64,000 bases of DNA from Hyphomicrobiales bacterium (GCA_900472925.1 UCJU01000025.1:1-64000); one strand, 5' to 3'. Shown: positions 38,407 to 49,109, numbered from the stretch's first letter. Notes: generated by a model not told the origin, from the letters alone. A program made the numbers and translations.

Positions 38407-40191
38407 CTATAGCAACGGGCGGTCTGCCGCGCGGGCAGGCCACCGGGCCAGAGGTTCGGATTGGCCGCGCATTGTCGCGGTCAGGCGGGTAAAGCTGTTG
38501 ATCGAGGTGTAGAGGCCGAAGAAGTGATTGAGGACACTGGCAAATACAAAGGCGGCAGCCCTGTCTATCAAGGCGGGGTCGAACTCGAGAGTAATGTCGG
38601 TGCCCGGCACCATCGCAGACCCGATCCGGGCATGTGAGTTGTGCGCCTCGACGGAGATGATGGCCTCCACGAGTTGACGGGTCTCAGGCGCATCTCTGAA
38701 GGCGTAGAGCGAAAGAATGTCTTTCAAAGGCGCGCCACCATTGTCGAACAGTGACAGGTGATTGAGGAGCAGATGCGAAACCAGACGCCATTCACGCGCA
38801 GAACGTTCGTTCATACGCACTGCGGCCGTCGGCGGCATCAGCGCGTGAACGGAATTAACCGCCTCGTTTCCGGCTGCGAGCTGGAGGAAGGGATGGCCGC
38901 CACCAAATGGCAATTGGCTGGGCAGTTCCCGGTTGATGCACAGCGTGGTGACGCTTGCGACGACATCAAGCGGACCCAAAGGTCCCCGCTGCTGATCGAC
39001 GAACGCGATGTCGGTATCGGATGAGCCATCATCATCATCGAACCGGCGATAGCTCTGCCAGAAGACGTTCGATCCATTGCTTCTTTGGGTGCGACCGAAG
39101 AATGGCGACGTCTTTTCGATCTGTCCCGTGCGGCTCGTCAACTCAACATCTTCGACGCCATAGATTTCCCGTGTCCTCTGACGCCGGGCGTCAGGCAGCA
39201 AGCGATATTCCGTCCGTGTGCCATCAAGGCTCAACGGCTCGCAGCCCTGCTTGAACAGGTTGATGACAGGCGATGCGTTGAGCACGAAATCCTTGGCGGA
39301 AACCATGCGCTCAAGCCGAGTCTCGGCAGCATCGAGGTAGATATAAAGTTCGCAGTCGCCGCCATTCCACTGGTCGAGGCCTTCGATATCCAGAAACAGA
39401 AATTTCTGCGGCAGCGCGAAAAACTCCGTCAGCAGCCGGTATCCATCGAAGCTGTTTGCCGGGTAGGGCAGCATCGCCTGATCTCGGGAAAAGCCGGAGG
39501 GCTTCAGATTGCCAGCGGGTAGGAAGATGGCGTTGCGGTCTTCGGAGTGCTGGGCGAGCGAGATGCCGACGCAATGGTTGGCCAGAAGTTCATACAGCGC
39601 CGTCGCTTGCTGCCATGCTGATGAAATGAATATCTGTAACGATGTCAGACCTATCTCGCGAAATGTTGCGGGACGAGGTGAGGTTGTGCGCAACGACAGT
39701 TTCAAACAACTTGCCGCACCTGCTGACGACGCCGAAAAGGGTGCGTCGATGGGTTGGCTGGCGAGTGACGCTGCCGCAATCTCCAGAGGAACGACGTCGA
39801 TATCCTGAGACGTTCGGAATTTGCAGCTTTCGCCGCCGATGGGTTCAGCCAGAATTTCGCTGTGCCGTGGCAGCATCTGCACCGTCGTGAGGGCCGGGCT
39901 TGGTGCAAAATGAACGACGCTCATGGATGGCAGCGGTGCGAGGTAATGCGGATAAAGCGTTTCCAGCAGGCTATCGGAAAGCTCGGGAAACTCGTCATCC
40001 AGCTTCTGGCGCACGCGTGCGGCAGAGTATGCAAAACTCTGGATCAGCCGCTCGACATGTGGGTCATCAGCGACCTCGCCCGTCATCCGCAAACGGCCCG
40101 CAATCTTGGGAAATGCCGCCGCAAAGCGGGATGCACGTTTTCTCAGTGCGAAGAGCTCGTCATTGTATTTATCGAGAAAGCCATCAGCCAT
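38407..40191 (-). CDS. tssF: T6SS baseplate protein TssF
   Basis: Large wedge protein of 594 residues. It begins FLDKYNDELFALRKRASRFAAAFPKIAGRL and continues DPHVERLIQSFAYSAARVRQKLDDEFPELSDSLLETLYPHYLAPLPSMSVVHF, the family signature. The central and C-terminal parts (NLFKQGCEPLSLDGTRTEYRLLPDARRQ) are also typical. It overlaps the tssE stop by 8 bp. Confidence 0.95.
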   Translation of the reverse strand: MADGFLDKYNDELFALRKRASRFAAAFPKIAGRLRMTGEVADDPHVERLIQSFAYSAARVRQKLDDEFPELSDSLLETLYPHYLAPLPSMSVVHFAPSPALTTVQMLPRHSEILAEPIGGESCKFRTSQDIDVVPLEIAAASLASQPIDAPFSASSAGAASCLKLSLRTTSPRPATFREIGLTSLQIFISSAWQQATALYELLANHCVGISLAQHSEDRNAIFLPAGNLKPSGFSRDQAMLPYPANSFDGYRLLTEFFALPQKFLFLDIEGLDQWNGGDCELYIYLDAAETRLERMVSAKDFVLNASPVINLFKQGCEPLSLDGTRTEYRLLPDARRQRTREIYGVEDVELTSRTGQIEKTSPFFGRTQRSNGSNVFWQSYRRFDDDDGSSDTDIAFVDQQRGPLGPLDVVASVTTLCINRELPSQLPFGGGHPFLQLAAGNEAVNSVHALMPPTAAVRMNERSAREWRLVSHLLLNHLSLFDNGGAPLKDILSLYAFRDAPETRQLVEAIISVEAHNSHARIGSAMVPGTDITLEFDPALIDRAAAFVFASVLNHFFGLYTSINSFTRLTATMRGQSEPLARWPARAADRPLL

Positions 40192-40723
40192 TGCTTGCCT
40201 CCACCATGAAGCGTTGGGTGGATGGATCTATCTTGGATTCGAAACTGATGGGCGGCATTCCCTCATGCAGACGGAACGTTGCCTGAATCCGCATGCGCAG
40301 CGCCCTGTCGCCATCCATCCGGCTCTTCATGATGGTGACGCGCACATCGGCAAGGCGTGTCTCGAACATCGATATCCGTCGCTCGATCGTCTGGGCGAGT
40401 TTCGCCTTGGAGGCGTCCGTGACGAGGTTTGCGGAGAGGATGCCGTCCACGCCGTAGCTGACGAGAGCATCCGTCAACTCTTTGAAATCTGCAGGCGGAC
40501 CGGCGGGATTGCGCCGCGTATTCAGCAGCGACTCGAGATCACGGCGAATGACTTCGCGCATCTCGCGCACCTGATCCGACAGGCTTGCGGGTGGGTCGTT
40601 TTCCACATCCGGTGCATCGTCCAGCAATCGGTCCAGCACCGAGCGGGCAAGCGTTCTTTGCTTTGGACGATATTGCTCCAGCGGATCAACCACGCGCAGT
40701 CTGCCTTTCTTCGGTGCTTGCAT
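40184..40723 (-). CDS. tssE: T6SS baseplate protein TssE (gp25-like)
   Basis: Homologue of phage T4 gp25 that starts sheath assembly, 179 residues from the ATG at 40723. The gp25-like core runs from SLSDQVREMREVIRRDLESLLNTRR through DALVSYGVDGI to ERRISMFETRLADVRVTI. The frame continues 15 codons further into tagJ, but the internal ATG already gives normal length; its ribosome site is weak, consistent with coupling to the overlapping tagJ. Confidence 0.9.
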   Translation of the reverse strand: MQAPKKGRLRVVDPLEQYRPKQRTLARSVLDRLLDDAPDVENDPPASLSDQVREMREVIRRDLESLLNTRRNPAGPPADFKELTDALVSYGVDGILSANLVTDASKAKLAQTIERRISMFETRLADVRVTIMKSRMDGDRALRMRIQATFRLHEGMPPISFESKIDPSTQRFMVEASNG

Positions 40724-41510
40724 CTGCCGAAAGGCTGGAAATTTCGTGGAACGGCACCAGATCGTCACCGATCAAAAGGCACCGCTGTCCCCGCCCGGTC
40801 ACCAACGGTCCTTCGTCATCCCACAGGGTTTCGCGACCCAACAACACAGGCGTTGACTTATCAGAGCTATGGTAGACCGCTGGCAGCAACACCGATGCGA
40901 TGGCGCCGTCCAGCAGTGTGATCTCGGCTGCGCGGAACGCCAGATCGCGCGGGCGCGTCATCGGCTCGATGACCAAAGTGTCGATCCGGCTGAAGTCGAT
41001 CCAAAGATATTTGCCGCCGTTGGTCAACACTTCCAGTGCGTGGGGAATTCTGTCGTCGAGATCACGGATATCGTCCGCCTTGCCGTCGTTCACGATGATG
41101 GACGCTTCTGTACGTTTTTCATCCAGTTCCAAAAGCGCCTGTGCTGCCTCATCCGCCTTGCCGTCGCGCGCGGCGATGTTGGCTTTGATGGCAAGCTGGT
41201 CGAGTTCGGATGGGCCATGGGTGAAGTCAGGCACTGCGCCCGTTTCGAACCATGCCACGCGCGCCGCCATGGCGCGAAGATGGTGACGGAACAGCGAAAA
41301 CCCTACGGCATCCTGTGGGGCGAACGTGGCTGCCAGATTGCATTGCGCATCGGCCTTTTCGTACTCTCCGGCAAGGATCAGCAGATCGATATAGAGGTTG
41401 CGGCCTTCCTTGTCAGAAGGGGTCGCCTTGACGTGGTCCCTTGCCCTGATGATGGCTTCATCAAGCTGGTCCTGGTCGAGCAGGCGTGAGATATCGTCGC
41501 GCAATGTCAT
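40686..41510 (-). CDS. tagJ: T6SS accessory protein TagJ (ImpE)
   Basis: Accessory protein of 274 residues in the ImpE/SciE superfamily. The N-terminal half is a TPR-like helical region (DEAIIRARDHVKATPSDKEGRNLYIDLLILAGEYEKADAQCNL) and the C-terminal half contains YLWIDFSRIDTLVIEPMTRPRDLAFRAAEITL. Elsewhere TagJ binds the N-terminal helix of TssB and modulates sheath recycling. It shares ATGA with the preceding tssC stop. Confidence 0.9.
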   Translation of the reverse strand: MTLRDDISRLLDQDQLDEAIIRARDHVKATPSDKEGRNLYIDLLILAGEYEKADAQCNLAATFAPQDAVGFSLFRHHLRAMAARVAWFETGAVPDFTHGPSELDQLAIKANIAARDGKADEAAQALLELDEKRTEASIIVNDGKADDIRDLDDRIPHALEVLTNGGKYLWIDFSRIDTLVIEPMTRPRDLAFRAAEITLLDGAIASVLLPAVYHSSDKSTPVLLGRETLWDDEGPLVTGRGQRCLLIGDDLVPFHEISSLSADASTEERQTARG

Positions 41511-42901
41511 GCGGGTATCCTTTGTGGCTCAGCCGGTGAACGGGCGGTGGACGCCGTGTGCGTGGTCGTTTCGGCAATGAGGTGGAAACTGGTGGAGACA
41601 TCGTCCAGCTGAAAATGCGGCTGGAGACGGACGGTGCAGGAAAAGCTGCCCGGCTTTCCGGGGATTTCAAAAACGCTGATGCCGGCCGAGCGAAGCGGGT
41701 AACGTGTTCGCAGGGACGCCTCGGCGTCGTCATTGCCCAGTGTGTAGGAAGACAGCCAGTTTTCCAGCTTGCGCTCGATGGTGATGGCATCGCTCAACTG
41801 GCCGATGTCATCGCGCATGATGACCTTGAGGTAATGCGAGAACCTGGACGCGCACAGCACATATTGCAGCATGGCCGCCAGCCTTGCGTTCTGCCGTGCG
41901 CTTTCCTTCGAATAGTGCCCTGGCGCATGGAGCGACTGATTGGCATTGAAAATCGCCATGCTGGAAAGATAGGTTGTCGATACCGGCACGATGCCGAGGT
42001 CGGAGAATTGCTGTTCCTGCCCCATGGTCAGTTGCATCTCGACAGGGGGCTGGGCCGACAGGCCGTTGCTCTCGATGCCGAGATCAAGCGGTGGCAGTTG
42101 AGACTGGGACAGCATGCCGCCGTCCACCTCGTCCTGTGTCACGCCTCTGATATCGGCAAACCAGCCGGTATCGGTGAAATTGCGCACCACGACGGACGCG
42201 AAAGCAAAAGCCGGATTGCCCCACAGCAGCGTCTCGCCATTTTCTGCGATGTGTTCGCGAAACGGAAATGGGTCTTCCCGGCGGCGCGAATAAGGTTTGT
42301 GGGGCGAGCGCAGCAGGATACGCGGGGCGACCAGACCCACGAAACGGCTGTCGTCGCGGGCACGCAGTGCATTCCAGCGAAGGCGGGTCTTTTCTTGCTT
42401 CAACCATGAGAAATCATGGACTCGGCTGAGTTCAGCGAAGTCTTCAAGGCCGACGGTAGAGGGAGCCGCTGCGGCTATGAACGGGCAGAATGCTGCAGCA
42501 GCGACCATGCCGATTTGTGACAGGGCAGTGATAGAATCGATGCCATCGACGTCGTCAGGAGAGAATGTGTAGTCTCCGACCAGGAGGCCAACAGGTTCGC
42601 CGCCCGGCATGCCGAATTCTCTGTTGTAGATGATCTCGAAGAGATGGCTCTGGTCGAAGTCGGTCGCACGTTCCATGCTGCGCGCCAACTCCCTCCAACT
42701 GGCGTTCAGAAGCTTGACTTTGACTTCCGGGCACCGGCTTGCCTCGACCACCACCATGGCGAGCCCGCGCCATCTTGCTTCCATTCCCTGAAATTCAGGG
42801 TGGTGCAAAATGGCGTTCACTTGGCCGTTAAGAGCATCATCGATGAGCGCGATGAGCTGGTCGGCCTGACTGCGTATGTCCGAAACGGACCTGTGCGTCA
42901 T
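41507..42901 (-). CDS. tssC40: T6SS sheath protein TssC, short paralogue
   Basis: Second large sheath subunit-like protein, 464 residues from the ATG at 42901. It carries QVNAILHHPEFQGMEARWRGLAMVV, FEIIYNREFGMPGGEPVGLLVGDYTF, SRFVGLVAPRILLRSPH and the C-terminal NWLSSYTLGNDDAEASLRTRYPLRSAGISVFEIPGKPGSFSCTVRLQPHF. Two tssC paralogues in tandem are known in A. tumefaciens, where the other one is essential for sheath formation. An alternative in-frame ATG lies at 42943, and a run of nine G (42914-42922) separates the two possible starts. Confidence 0.92.
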   Translation of the reverse strand: MTHRSVSDIRSQADQLIALIDDALNGQVNAILHHPEFQGMEARWRGLAMVVVEASRCPEVKVKLLNASWRELARSMERATDFDQSHLFEIIYNREFGMPGGEPVGLLVGDYTFSPDDVDGIDSITALSQIGMVAAAAFCPFIAAAAPSTVGLEDFAELSRVHDFSWLKQEKTRLRWNALRARDDSRFVGLVAPRILLRSPHKPYSRRREDPFPFREHIAENGETLLWGNPAFAFASVVVRNFTDTGWFADIRGVTQDEVDGGMLSQSQLPPLDLGIESNGLSAQPPVEMQLTMGQEQQFSDLGIVPVSTTYLSSMAIFNANQSLHAPGHYSKESARQNARLAAMLQYVLCASRFSHYLKVIMRDDIGQLSDAITIERKLENWLSSYTLGNDDAEASLRTRYPLRSAGISVFEIPGKPGSFSCTVRLQPHFQLDDVSTSFHLIAETTTHTASTARSPAEPQRIPA

Positions 42902-42913
42902 GAAAGGGCTCCC

Positions 42914-42922
42914 GGGGGGGGG
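42914..42922. repeat. Nine-base G homopolymer near a tssC start
   Basis: Nine consecutive G on the plus strand (C on the coding strand) sit 13 bases before the preferred tssC40 start and inside the reading frame of the longer version. Runs of this length can slip during replication. Confidence 0.7.
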
Positions 42923-42962
42923 TATGCGGTAGGTGAGGGGCATTGCTGCCCCGTCACCCTGT

Positions 42963-44444
42963 TCAGTTCTTGGTTGGAATGCGTGCAACCATACGCAGCG
43001 AGGTCGTCAGCTCTTCCATCTGCAACCAAGGACGCATCCAGGCTACCGCGTTATAAGCACCAGGCTTGCCGGGAATTTCCTGCACGGTCACCTTCGCGTC
43101 GCGCAACGGGTACTTGGCGCGCGACTCTTCGCCTGCCACGTCGTTGGCATTGACGTAGTTGGAAATCCAGCGGTTGAGCCAGACTTCGCAATCGGATGCT
43201 TCCATGAAGGAACCGATCTTGTCGCGACCCATGACCTTCAGATAATGCGCAAAGCGCGAGGTCGCCATCATGTATGGCAGCCTTGCAGAGACGGCGGCAT
43301 TGGCCGTTGCTTCCGGACGGTCATATAGCTTGGGCTTGTGGGCCGTCTGCGCGCCGAAGAACACGGCGTAATCCGTGTTTTTGTAGTGGCAGAGTGGCAG
43401 GAAGCCCAGCTTGCCCAGTTCCGCATCGCGACGGTCGGTAATGCCGACTTCCGTCGGGCATTTGAGATCCAGATCGCCGTCATCGCTGGAGAACACGTGC
43501 ATGGGGAGATTTTCCACCTTGCCACCGTTTTCCGCACCACGGATGGCTGTGCACCATCCATGCTTGGCAAAGGCGTCCGTCAGCTTTGTTCCCATGACGT
43601 AGGAGGCGTTCATCCAGCAATATTCGTCGTGCTGCAAATCGCCGTTGGCAGAGCCGCGTGTTTCATCATAGGCGAATTCGTCAACTGGGTTCGTCTTCGG
43701 GCCATAAGGCATACGGGCCAGAACGCGCGGCAGGGCAAGCGTGACGAAGCGAGAATCGTCGCTTTCTCTGAAGCTGCGCCACTTTGCATATTCCACAGTA
43801 TCGAAAATCTTCTCCAGATCACGCGGACGCGCGAGATCGCGGTAATCTTCAAAGCCGAACATGCGTGGGCTCGCAGCCGAGATAAACGGGGCAAATGCAG
43901 CCGCGGCGATCATCGAAACGCCCTGGAGAAGCTGAACATCGTCAAACGAGTTATCGAACTCATAGTCACCAATGATGGCGCCCATCGGCTCACCACCGGG
44001 AGTGCCAAATTCATCTTCATAGATGGACTTGAACAGTCTGGACTGGTCGAATTCAACTGCCTTTTCCAGATCGCGGCCGATGTCACGCTTTGACGCATTC
44101 AAAACGCGAATCTTGAGGTTGACGCTGGTTTCCGAGTTTTTCACCAGATAATTGAGGCCGCGCCATGTGCCCTCAAGCTTGGCGAATTCCGGCGCTTGCA
44201 TGATGGCCGCGAGCTGGCCGGAAATGGCCTTGTCGATTTCGGCAATCGCGTGGTTCAACGTCACCGTCAGGTTTCGGTCATACTTGACCGTACCCTTCAG
44301 GGCCTGATCGGTCAGGGTGCGCAGCAGGTTCTGCGCGCGGTCCGGTTCGGTCTGACGTGTCGCGGCAACCACCTTGGCAAGAAGGCCATTTTCTTCGGTG
44401 GTTGTTGTCTGTGCCTCGTTTTTCAGCAGGCTTTCAGCGCTCAT
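42963..44444 (-). CDS. tssC41: T6SS sheath protein TssC, long paralogue
   Basis: Large subunit of the contractile sheath, 493 residues. Hallmarks are AIAEIDKAISGQLAAIMQAPEFAKLEGTWRGLNYLV, FKSIYEDEFGTPGGEPMGAIIGDYEF, FVTLALPRVLARMPYG and the C-terminal LNRWISNYVN...YPLRDAKVTVQEIPGKPGAYNAVAWMRPWLQMEELTTSLRMVARIP. It pairs with TssB to form the heterodimer recycled by ClpV. AAGGA precedes the ATG. Confidence 0.96.
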   Translation of the reverse strand: MSAESLLKNEAQTTTTEENGLLAKVVAATRQTEPDRAQNLLRTLTDQALKGTVKYDRNLTVTLNHAIAEIDKAISGQLAAIMQAPEFAKLEGTWRGLNYLVKNSETSVNLKIRVLNASKRDIGRDLEKAVEFDQSRLFKSIYEDEFGTPGGEPMGAIIGDYEFDNSFDDVQLLQGVSMIAAAAFAPFISAASPRMFGFEDYRDLARPRDLEKIFDTVEYAKWRSFRESDDSRFVTLALPRVLARMPYGPKTNPVDEFAYDETRGSANGDLQHDEYCWMNASYVMGTKLTDAFAKHGWCTAIRGAENGGKVENLPMHVFSSDDGDLDLKCPTEVGITDRRDAELGKLGFLPLCHYKNTDYAVFFGAQTAHKPKLYDRPEATANAAVSARLPYMMATSRFAHYLKVMGRDKIGSFMEASDCEVWLNRWISNYVNANDVAGEESRAKYPLRDAKVTVQEIPGKPGAYNAVAWMRPWLQMEELTTSLRMVARIPTKN

Positions 44445-44494
44445 GTTTCAATCCTTCCAAATGCGGTTCTTGTCTTACCGCTAGAACAGGTGAA

Positions 44495-44511
44495 GCCCCG
44501 TGCGCCGGGGC
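44495..44511. terminator. Small hairpin between tssB and tssC
   Basis: Inverted repeat GCCCCG / CGGGGC with a five-base loop in the 98-bp gap. There is no T-run, so it more likely stabilises or spaces the mRNA than ends it; tagged as a terminator-like stem only. Confidence 0.3.
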
Positions 44512-44542
44512 ATCTCAACGAAGCAGTCCTCATGTTTCGAGG

Positions 44543-45052
44543 TCAGGTGCCCGCACTGTTTTTCTCTTTCAATTCGGATACGAGCTTTCCGAGATCGGTC
44601 TTGTTCTGGAGAATATCTTCCAAGAGCCGCTCCAGATCTTCCGAGCGATCTGCTTTGGACAATAGGTCGCGAAGTTCGTTGCGCGCATCCAGCAGGGCTT
44701 TAAGCGCCGGTACCTGTTCGACGACCGAAGCAGGCAGGAAGTCGTCCATGCTCTCGAACTTCAGATTGACCTGGATATCCGTGCCATCGTCTTGCAGTGT
44801 GTTGGGAACGGCAATGTTGAGGCCGGGTGTCATGCGACGCATGACTTCATCGAAGTTATCCCGGTCAATCTGTACGAATTTGCGCTCGCCGAACGGTTTC
44901 AGCGGCTGCGTCGGGTTGCCGGAGAAATCGCCCAGAACACCAACCACGAACGGCAGCTCTTTGACGACCATTGCGCCTTCGGTTTCGACTTCGTACTTGA
45001 TGTGAACGCGAGGTTTGCGAACCCGCTCTAGCTTCTCATGAACACTTGCCAT
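44543..45052 (-). CDS. tssB: T6SS sheath protein TssB
   Basis: Small sheath subunit of 169 residues. It contains [52 protein letters not shown] and [50 protein letters not shown], all hallmarks of the family. AAGGAGG precedes its ATG, the strongest ribosome site in the operon, as fits a bulk structural protein. Confidence 0.96.
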   Translation of the reverse strand: MASVHEKLERVRKPRVHIKYEVETEGAMVVKELPFVVGVLGDFSGNPTQPLKPFGERKFVQIDRDNFDEVMRRMTPGLNIAVPNTLQDDGTDIQVNLKFESMDDFLPASVVEQVPALKALLDARNELRDLLSKADRSEDLERLLEDILQNKTDLGKLVSELKEKNSAGT

Positions 45053-45118
45053 TCAAACCTCCTTGATGCCGTACCGGCATTGCTGACTATAGGGAGCGTC
45101 GCATCTCCCTTGATTTTA

Positions 45119-46177
45119 TTATTGTCCGTTGTTCTCGCTCTCGGGCTTTATTCCGGCCGCCGTCAAAACGGCGTGGCGCGCCTGCACTTCGGGCAAAAGC
45201 TCTGCGAGCAGTTCTGAAAAATCCATGCGCCCCCTGCGGACCAGTGTTTCAATTGCCAGCGAAATCGGAGAATGCGGCTCCGTCCGGCGGAAATAACGCG
45301 CAACTGTAAGAAGAGTTTCAAATGCTTCGTCACGTGACGCGATTTCTTCTGGGCCAGATGACGATTTTTTGGGAACCTCGGGCTGTACCAAAGCGGAATC
45401 ACTATCCGCTATCCGTGCATTGTTGGCAACGGCAGGCTGCGTGTCATCTTTTCCGCCCAATGTGCGTATGGCAGATGCCACCTCAATCAGGATATTTCTG
45501 ATATTGGAGCTGGCTGGCGCGTTGTGTCCGCACCGTTCCGATAAAATCTTGCTGATTTCATCGAATGTCGCAAGGCACGCATTTACATCCGCCAGGTGCG
45601 AAGACATAGCCGCAATGCCCGCTTCCGAGGCTGCATTATACAGTTCCTCTTTGCGTTTGGTTTCGGAGGAACGCTGCGCAAGCTGGAAATCCCACAGCGT
45701 ATATTCACCAAATTTGCCACCTGGAATCAGGGAACTGAGACGCAAAGGCTGTATGAGCGTTCCCTCACTTCCAATGCCGTTCAACCCGGCGAAAGGAGCG
45801 AATTTCTCTTCGTCGTCATCATCGCTAATCGAGCGGAGAGAGTCCCACTGGTTGCAAAATATATCACATGTAATTCGGTAAACTTCTCGCAGCCCGTGAA
45901 AGCCTTTTAGCCTCAGTTCTGCTTCGGCAAGCCATGCCAATATTTCAACGTCCCGGCTTTCGGAATATATAATATGCAATCCGAGATTGCTAACCTCAAT
46001 CCAGTTGCTCGAAACTCTTAGAACTTCTTGGGGTGAAACAGTGCGCTCTTCTGCGCGCGCTTGATTTCTTTCATCCTTAATTCTATAGTATAGTTCACGA
46101 GTTCTTGCGTTGCTTCGAATATTTTCTCCGCAATCACCTAGATATTCTATATCTTTTACCGACTCTTGAGTGGCCAA
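45119..46177 (-). CDS. tssA: T6SS protein TssA (ImpA N-terminal)
   Basis: Assembly protein of 352 residues that coordinates baseplate and tail growth. The ImpA_N region (NWIEVSNLGLHIIYSESRDVEILAWLAEAELRLKGFHGLREVYRI) and the C-terminal AFETLLTVARYFRRTEPHSPISLAIETLVRRGRMDFSELLAELLPE are typical. The start is TTG at 46177, with GAGGG about 10 bases ahead. First gene of the minus-strand operon; its promoter must lie in the 219-bp gap to clpV. Confidence 0.92.
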   Translation of the reverse strand: MATQESVKDIEYLGDCGENIRSNARTRELYYRIKDERNQARAEERTVSPQEVLRVSSNWIEVSNLGLHIIYSESRDVEILAWLAEAELRLKGFHGLREVYRITCDIFCNQWDSLRSISDDDDEEKFAPFAGLNGIGSEGTLIQPLRLSSLIPGGKFGEYTLWDFQLAQRSSETKRKEELYNAASEAGIAAMSSHLADVNACLATFDEISKILSERCGHNAPASSNIRNILIEVASAIRTLGGKDDTQPAVANNARIADSDSALVQPEVPKKSSSGPEEIASRDEAFETLLTVARYFRRTEPHSPISLAIETLVRRGRMDFSELLAELLPEVQARHAVLTAAGIKPESENNGQ

Positions 46178-46396
46178 TGTCAGTTTATCCCTCGTTAAGT
46201 ATGATAGATATGTGTCAGTTACTTCCGTTACGTAAGGTTATTCACCAAACAGACTTATGGAAAATAGGGCCAAATTGTGGCAACTTGATTTTAAACTCGT
46301 CAAATAAAAAAAGCAACTTTTGCTGGACAAGTGAGTTTCATCAACCTAACTATGCCACGTCACGTTGTGGAATGATCCAAACCGGAGGCTCGCTGC
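46178..46396. promoter_or_regulatory. Divergent tssA / clpV promoter region
   Basis: The AT-rich 219-bp gap drives both T6SS operons. It contains a TTACGTAA palindrome (46228-46235) about midway between the outward starts. In A. tumefaciens these operons are induced by acidity through ExoR and ChvG/ChvI; I cannot confirm a ChvI site by eye. Confidence 0.5.
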
Positions 46397-49048
46397 ATGT
46401 CGCATATTGATCTCAACCGCCTGGTAGAAGCGCTTGAGCCTGACTTGCGTGTATCGCTGGAGACGGCAGCCTCTGTTGCCGTACGTCGCGGTCATCAGTT
46501 CGTCGACATAGCCCACTGGTTGAGTGCGGTTGTGGATAATGATGCATTTTCCGAAACGTTCGACCGTTTAAAAATTTCAAGAGACGATCTTCGCGCTCAA
46601 ATCGAGCGAGCACTTGACGATGCGGCGGTTGGAGACGGTGAGGCCTTATCGCTGTCCCAGAACATCCTGACAGCGGGCCGAGAAGCTTGGCTGCTTGCTT
46701 CTTTGCAGGATGGACGATCACACATCGCGTTGATCCATCTCCTTCTGGCTCTCGATGAAGAGACATCGTTGCGCAGTCTGGTCCGTGCCGCTTTCCCGGC
46801 ACTTAAGCTTTTGGATCGCGCTGCGTTGGAGCAAATTCGGGAAGAGGGAGACCATAAGGCTTCAACCAGCGATGACGCGATCGTTGGCGCGTTGCAAGGC
46901 AAAGATCAGAACGACTTCCTTCGCCTCTATACTCAGGACATGACCGAGGATGCGCGTCAAGGCAAAGTGGACCCCGTCATAGGCCGTGACGACGAGCTTC
47001 GGCAGATGGTCGATATTCTCACAAGGCGCAGACAGAACAACCCCATTCTCGTTGGGGAGGCTGGCGTCGGAAAAACGGCCGTTGCAGAGGCACTCGCGCT
47101 TGAAATTGTTTCTGGTAATGTACCCGATAAGCTGAAGAATGTACGCCTCCTTACGCTTGACCTATCACTTCTTCAGGCGGGTGCGGGTGTGAAAGGCGAA
47201 TTTGAACGCCGTCTTCACGGCGTTATCGATGCTGTCAAACGCTCGCCGGAACCTATCATCCTTTTTATCGATGAAGCTCACGGCCTCGTAGGCGCTGGTG
47301 GTGCAGCCGGGCAAGGCGATGCAGCCAACATTCTCAAGCCGGCACTCGCCCGTGGAGAAGTTCGAACCGTCGCGGCGACGACGTGGAGCGAGTACAAAAA
47401 ATATTTTGAAAAAGACGCTGCCTTGACCCGCCGTTTTCAGCCAGTCCATGTCCGTGAACCGGACGAAGCGACGGCTATTCGCATGTTGCGTGGCGTTGCC
47501 GACACCTTCGTGAAGCATCACGGTGTGGTCATAAGAGACGAGGCTATTGTTGCGGCGGTACAGCTTTCCGCCAGATACATGCCGTCGCGTCAACTTCCGG
47601 ACAAGGCTGTCAGTCTTCTGGACACTGCCTCGGCTGCCGTATCGCTTGCCCGCCAGACATTGCCTGAGAAGCTTCGGTCCATGCAAAGCGAAGGTCGGTT
47701 GCTTGCCACTGAGCTAGAGTGGCTGACGAAAGAGCCAGCTGATGAGGAAACCAGCGCTCGAATAGAGGTGATCAAAGCTGAGATCGTCAATCTGGAAACA
47801 TCGACCGACAGCCTCCGTTCGCGCTATGATGCTGAGTTGGCGGAGCTTCTGGAGAGCGAAGCTGAGCCCTCCAATGTATCGAACGTTGCACCGCTCAGAC
47901 CTGTCACGGCTGCGCCTGGTGATGGCGAAGATAAGCTCGTTCCAACTGTTGTTGATCGAGAGATGATTGCGTCGGTTGTCTCGCGCTGGACGGGCATCCC
48001 GCTTGGAAAGTTGTTGGCCGACCAGATTGAAAGCGCAAAGTCTTTGGATGAGCGCATGAAGCAGCGTGTCATTGGCCAGGATATGGCAATTGGCCGCATC
48101 GCCGATGCCATGCGTGCCGCCCGCGCTGGACTGTCCGACCCTCGCCGTCCACCCGCTGTTTTCTTGCTCGTTGGCATGTCGGGTACTGGGAAGACGGAAA
48201 CGGCACTGTCACTCGCCGATCTTTTATATGGTGGGAACAGCCATCTGACGACGATCAACATGTCCGAATTCAAGGAAGAGCATAAGGTTTCGCTCCTTCT
48301 CGGATCGCCTCCGGGCTATGTTGGCTTCGGTGAAGGCGGCATTTTGACGGAAGCTGTCCGCCGCCGCCCGTTCGGTGTGTTGTTGCTGGATGAGATCGAT
48401 AAGGCCCATCCCGGCGTCCATGATATATTTTATCAGGTGTTCGATAAAGGCATGCTGAAAGACGGCGAGGGCCGCGACATCGATTTTAAAAATACGACGA
48501 TTTTTATGACTGCCAATACGGGTTCCGAACTTTTGACGGCCTTGGCTGCAGATCCCGATACCATGCCGGAAGGCGAGGCGCTTGAAGCCATGCTCATGCC
48601 TGAGCTGACGAAGCATTTCAAACCTGCTTTTCTGGGGCGCACGGTGATCTTGCCGTTTATGCCGCTGGGGCCTGAGCAACTGTCGCGCATCGTTGACATC
48701 CAGATCGAGAAAATTGCCGAGCGGGTTCGATCCGCATACGGCACGGAACTCACGCTTTCAGATGCTGCACGTGATGCGCTGGTTGGGCGGTCGGGTTCCA
48801 GTGAAATCGGCGCACGCGCCATTGAAATCATGATCGGCAGAGATCTGCTACCACCCATGTCCACGTTCTTTCTGGACAAGGTTATCTCGGGTGACCGGGT
48901 GAAGCACATCACCGTCGATTTTGATGAGACCGGGTTCTGCGTTCGTGCGGAAGCGGTTGGGGAAAATGATGAATTCAGTGCGGCCGAGCCGGTTGCAGTG
49001 GATAAGGTTGCCGCGTCGGAAGGGAAGTCCCGACGCATGCGGCAGTAG
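46397..49048 (+). CDS. clpV: T6SS sheath-recycling ATPase ClpV (TssH)
   Basis: AAA+ unfoldase of 883 residues that disassembles contracted TssBC sheaths. It has a Clp_N domain (about 10-150), AAA1 with Walker A GEAGVGKT and Walker [13 protein letters not shown], a short coiled middle domain, AAA2 with GMSGTGKT and [11 protein letters not shown], and a D2-small C-terminal domain. The linker [12 protein letters not shown] is characteristic of ClpB/V. GGAGG sits 10 bases before the ATG. First gene of the plus-strand operon. Confidence 0.96.
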   Translation: MSHIDLNRLVEALEPDLRVSLETAASVAVRRGHQFVDIAHWLSAVVDNDAFSETFDRLKISRDDLRAQIERALDDAAVGDGEALSLSQNILTAGREAWLLASLQDGRSHIALIHLLLALDEETSLRSLVRAAFPALKLLDRAALEQIREEGDHKASTSDDAIVGALQGKDQNDFLRLYTQDMTEDARQGKVDPVIGRDDELRQMVDILTRRRQNNPILVGEAGVGKTAVAEALALEIVSGNVPDKLKNVRLLTLDLSLLQAGAGVKGEFERRLHGVIDAVKRSPEPIILFIDEAHGLVGAGGAAGQGDAANILKPALARGEVRTVAATTWSEYKKYFEKDAALTRRFQPVHVREPDEATAIRMLRGVADTFVKHHGVVIRDEAIVAAVQLSARYMPSRQLPDKAVSLLDTASAAVSLARQTLPEKLRSMQSEGRLLATELEWLTKEPADEETSARIEVIKAEIVNLETSTDSLRSRYDAELAELLESEAEPSNVSNVAPLRPVTAAPGDGEDKLVPTVVDREMIASVVSRWTGIPLGKLLADQIESAKSLDERMKQRVIGQDMAIGRIADAMRAARAGLSDPRRPPAVFLLVGMSGTGKTETALSLADLLYGGNSHLTTINMSEFKEEHKVSLLLGSPPGYVGFGEGGILTEAVRRRPFGVLLLDEIDKAHPGVHDIFYQVFDKGMLKDGEGRDIDFKNTTIFMTANTGSELLTALAADPDTMPEGEALEAMLMPELTKHFKPAFLGRTVILPFMPLGPEQLSRIVDIQIEKIAERVRSAYGTELTLSDAARDALVGRSGSSEIGARAIEIMIGRDLLPPMSTFFLDKVISGDRVKHITVDFDETGFCVRAEAVGENDEFSAAEPVAVDKVAASEGKSRRMRQ

Positions 49049-49109
49049 TGGAAAGGCAAACGCGGCCTCGAAGCAAGAGGTCTTTTCAGTAATTACAGGA
49101 GCTTACAGT

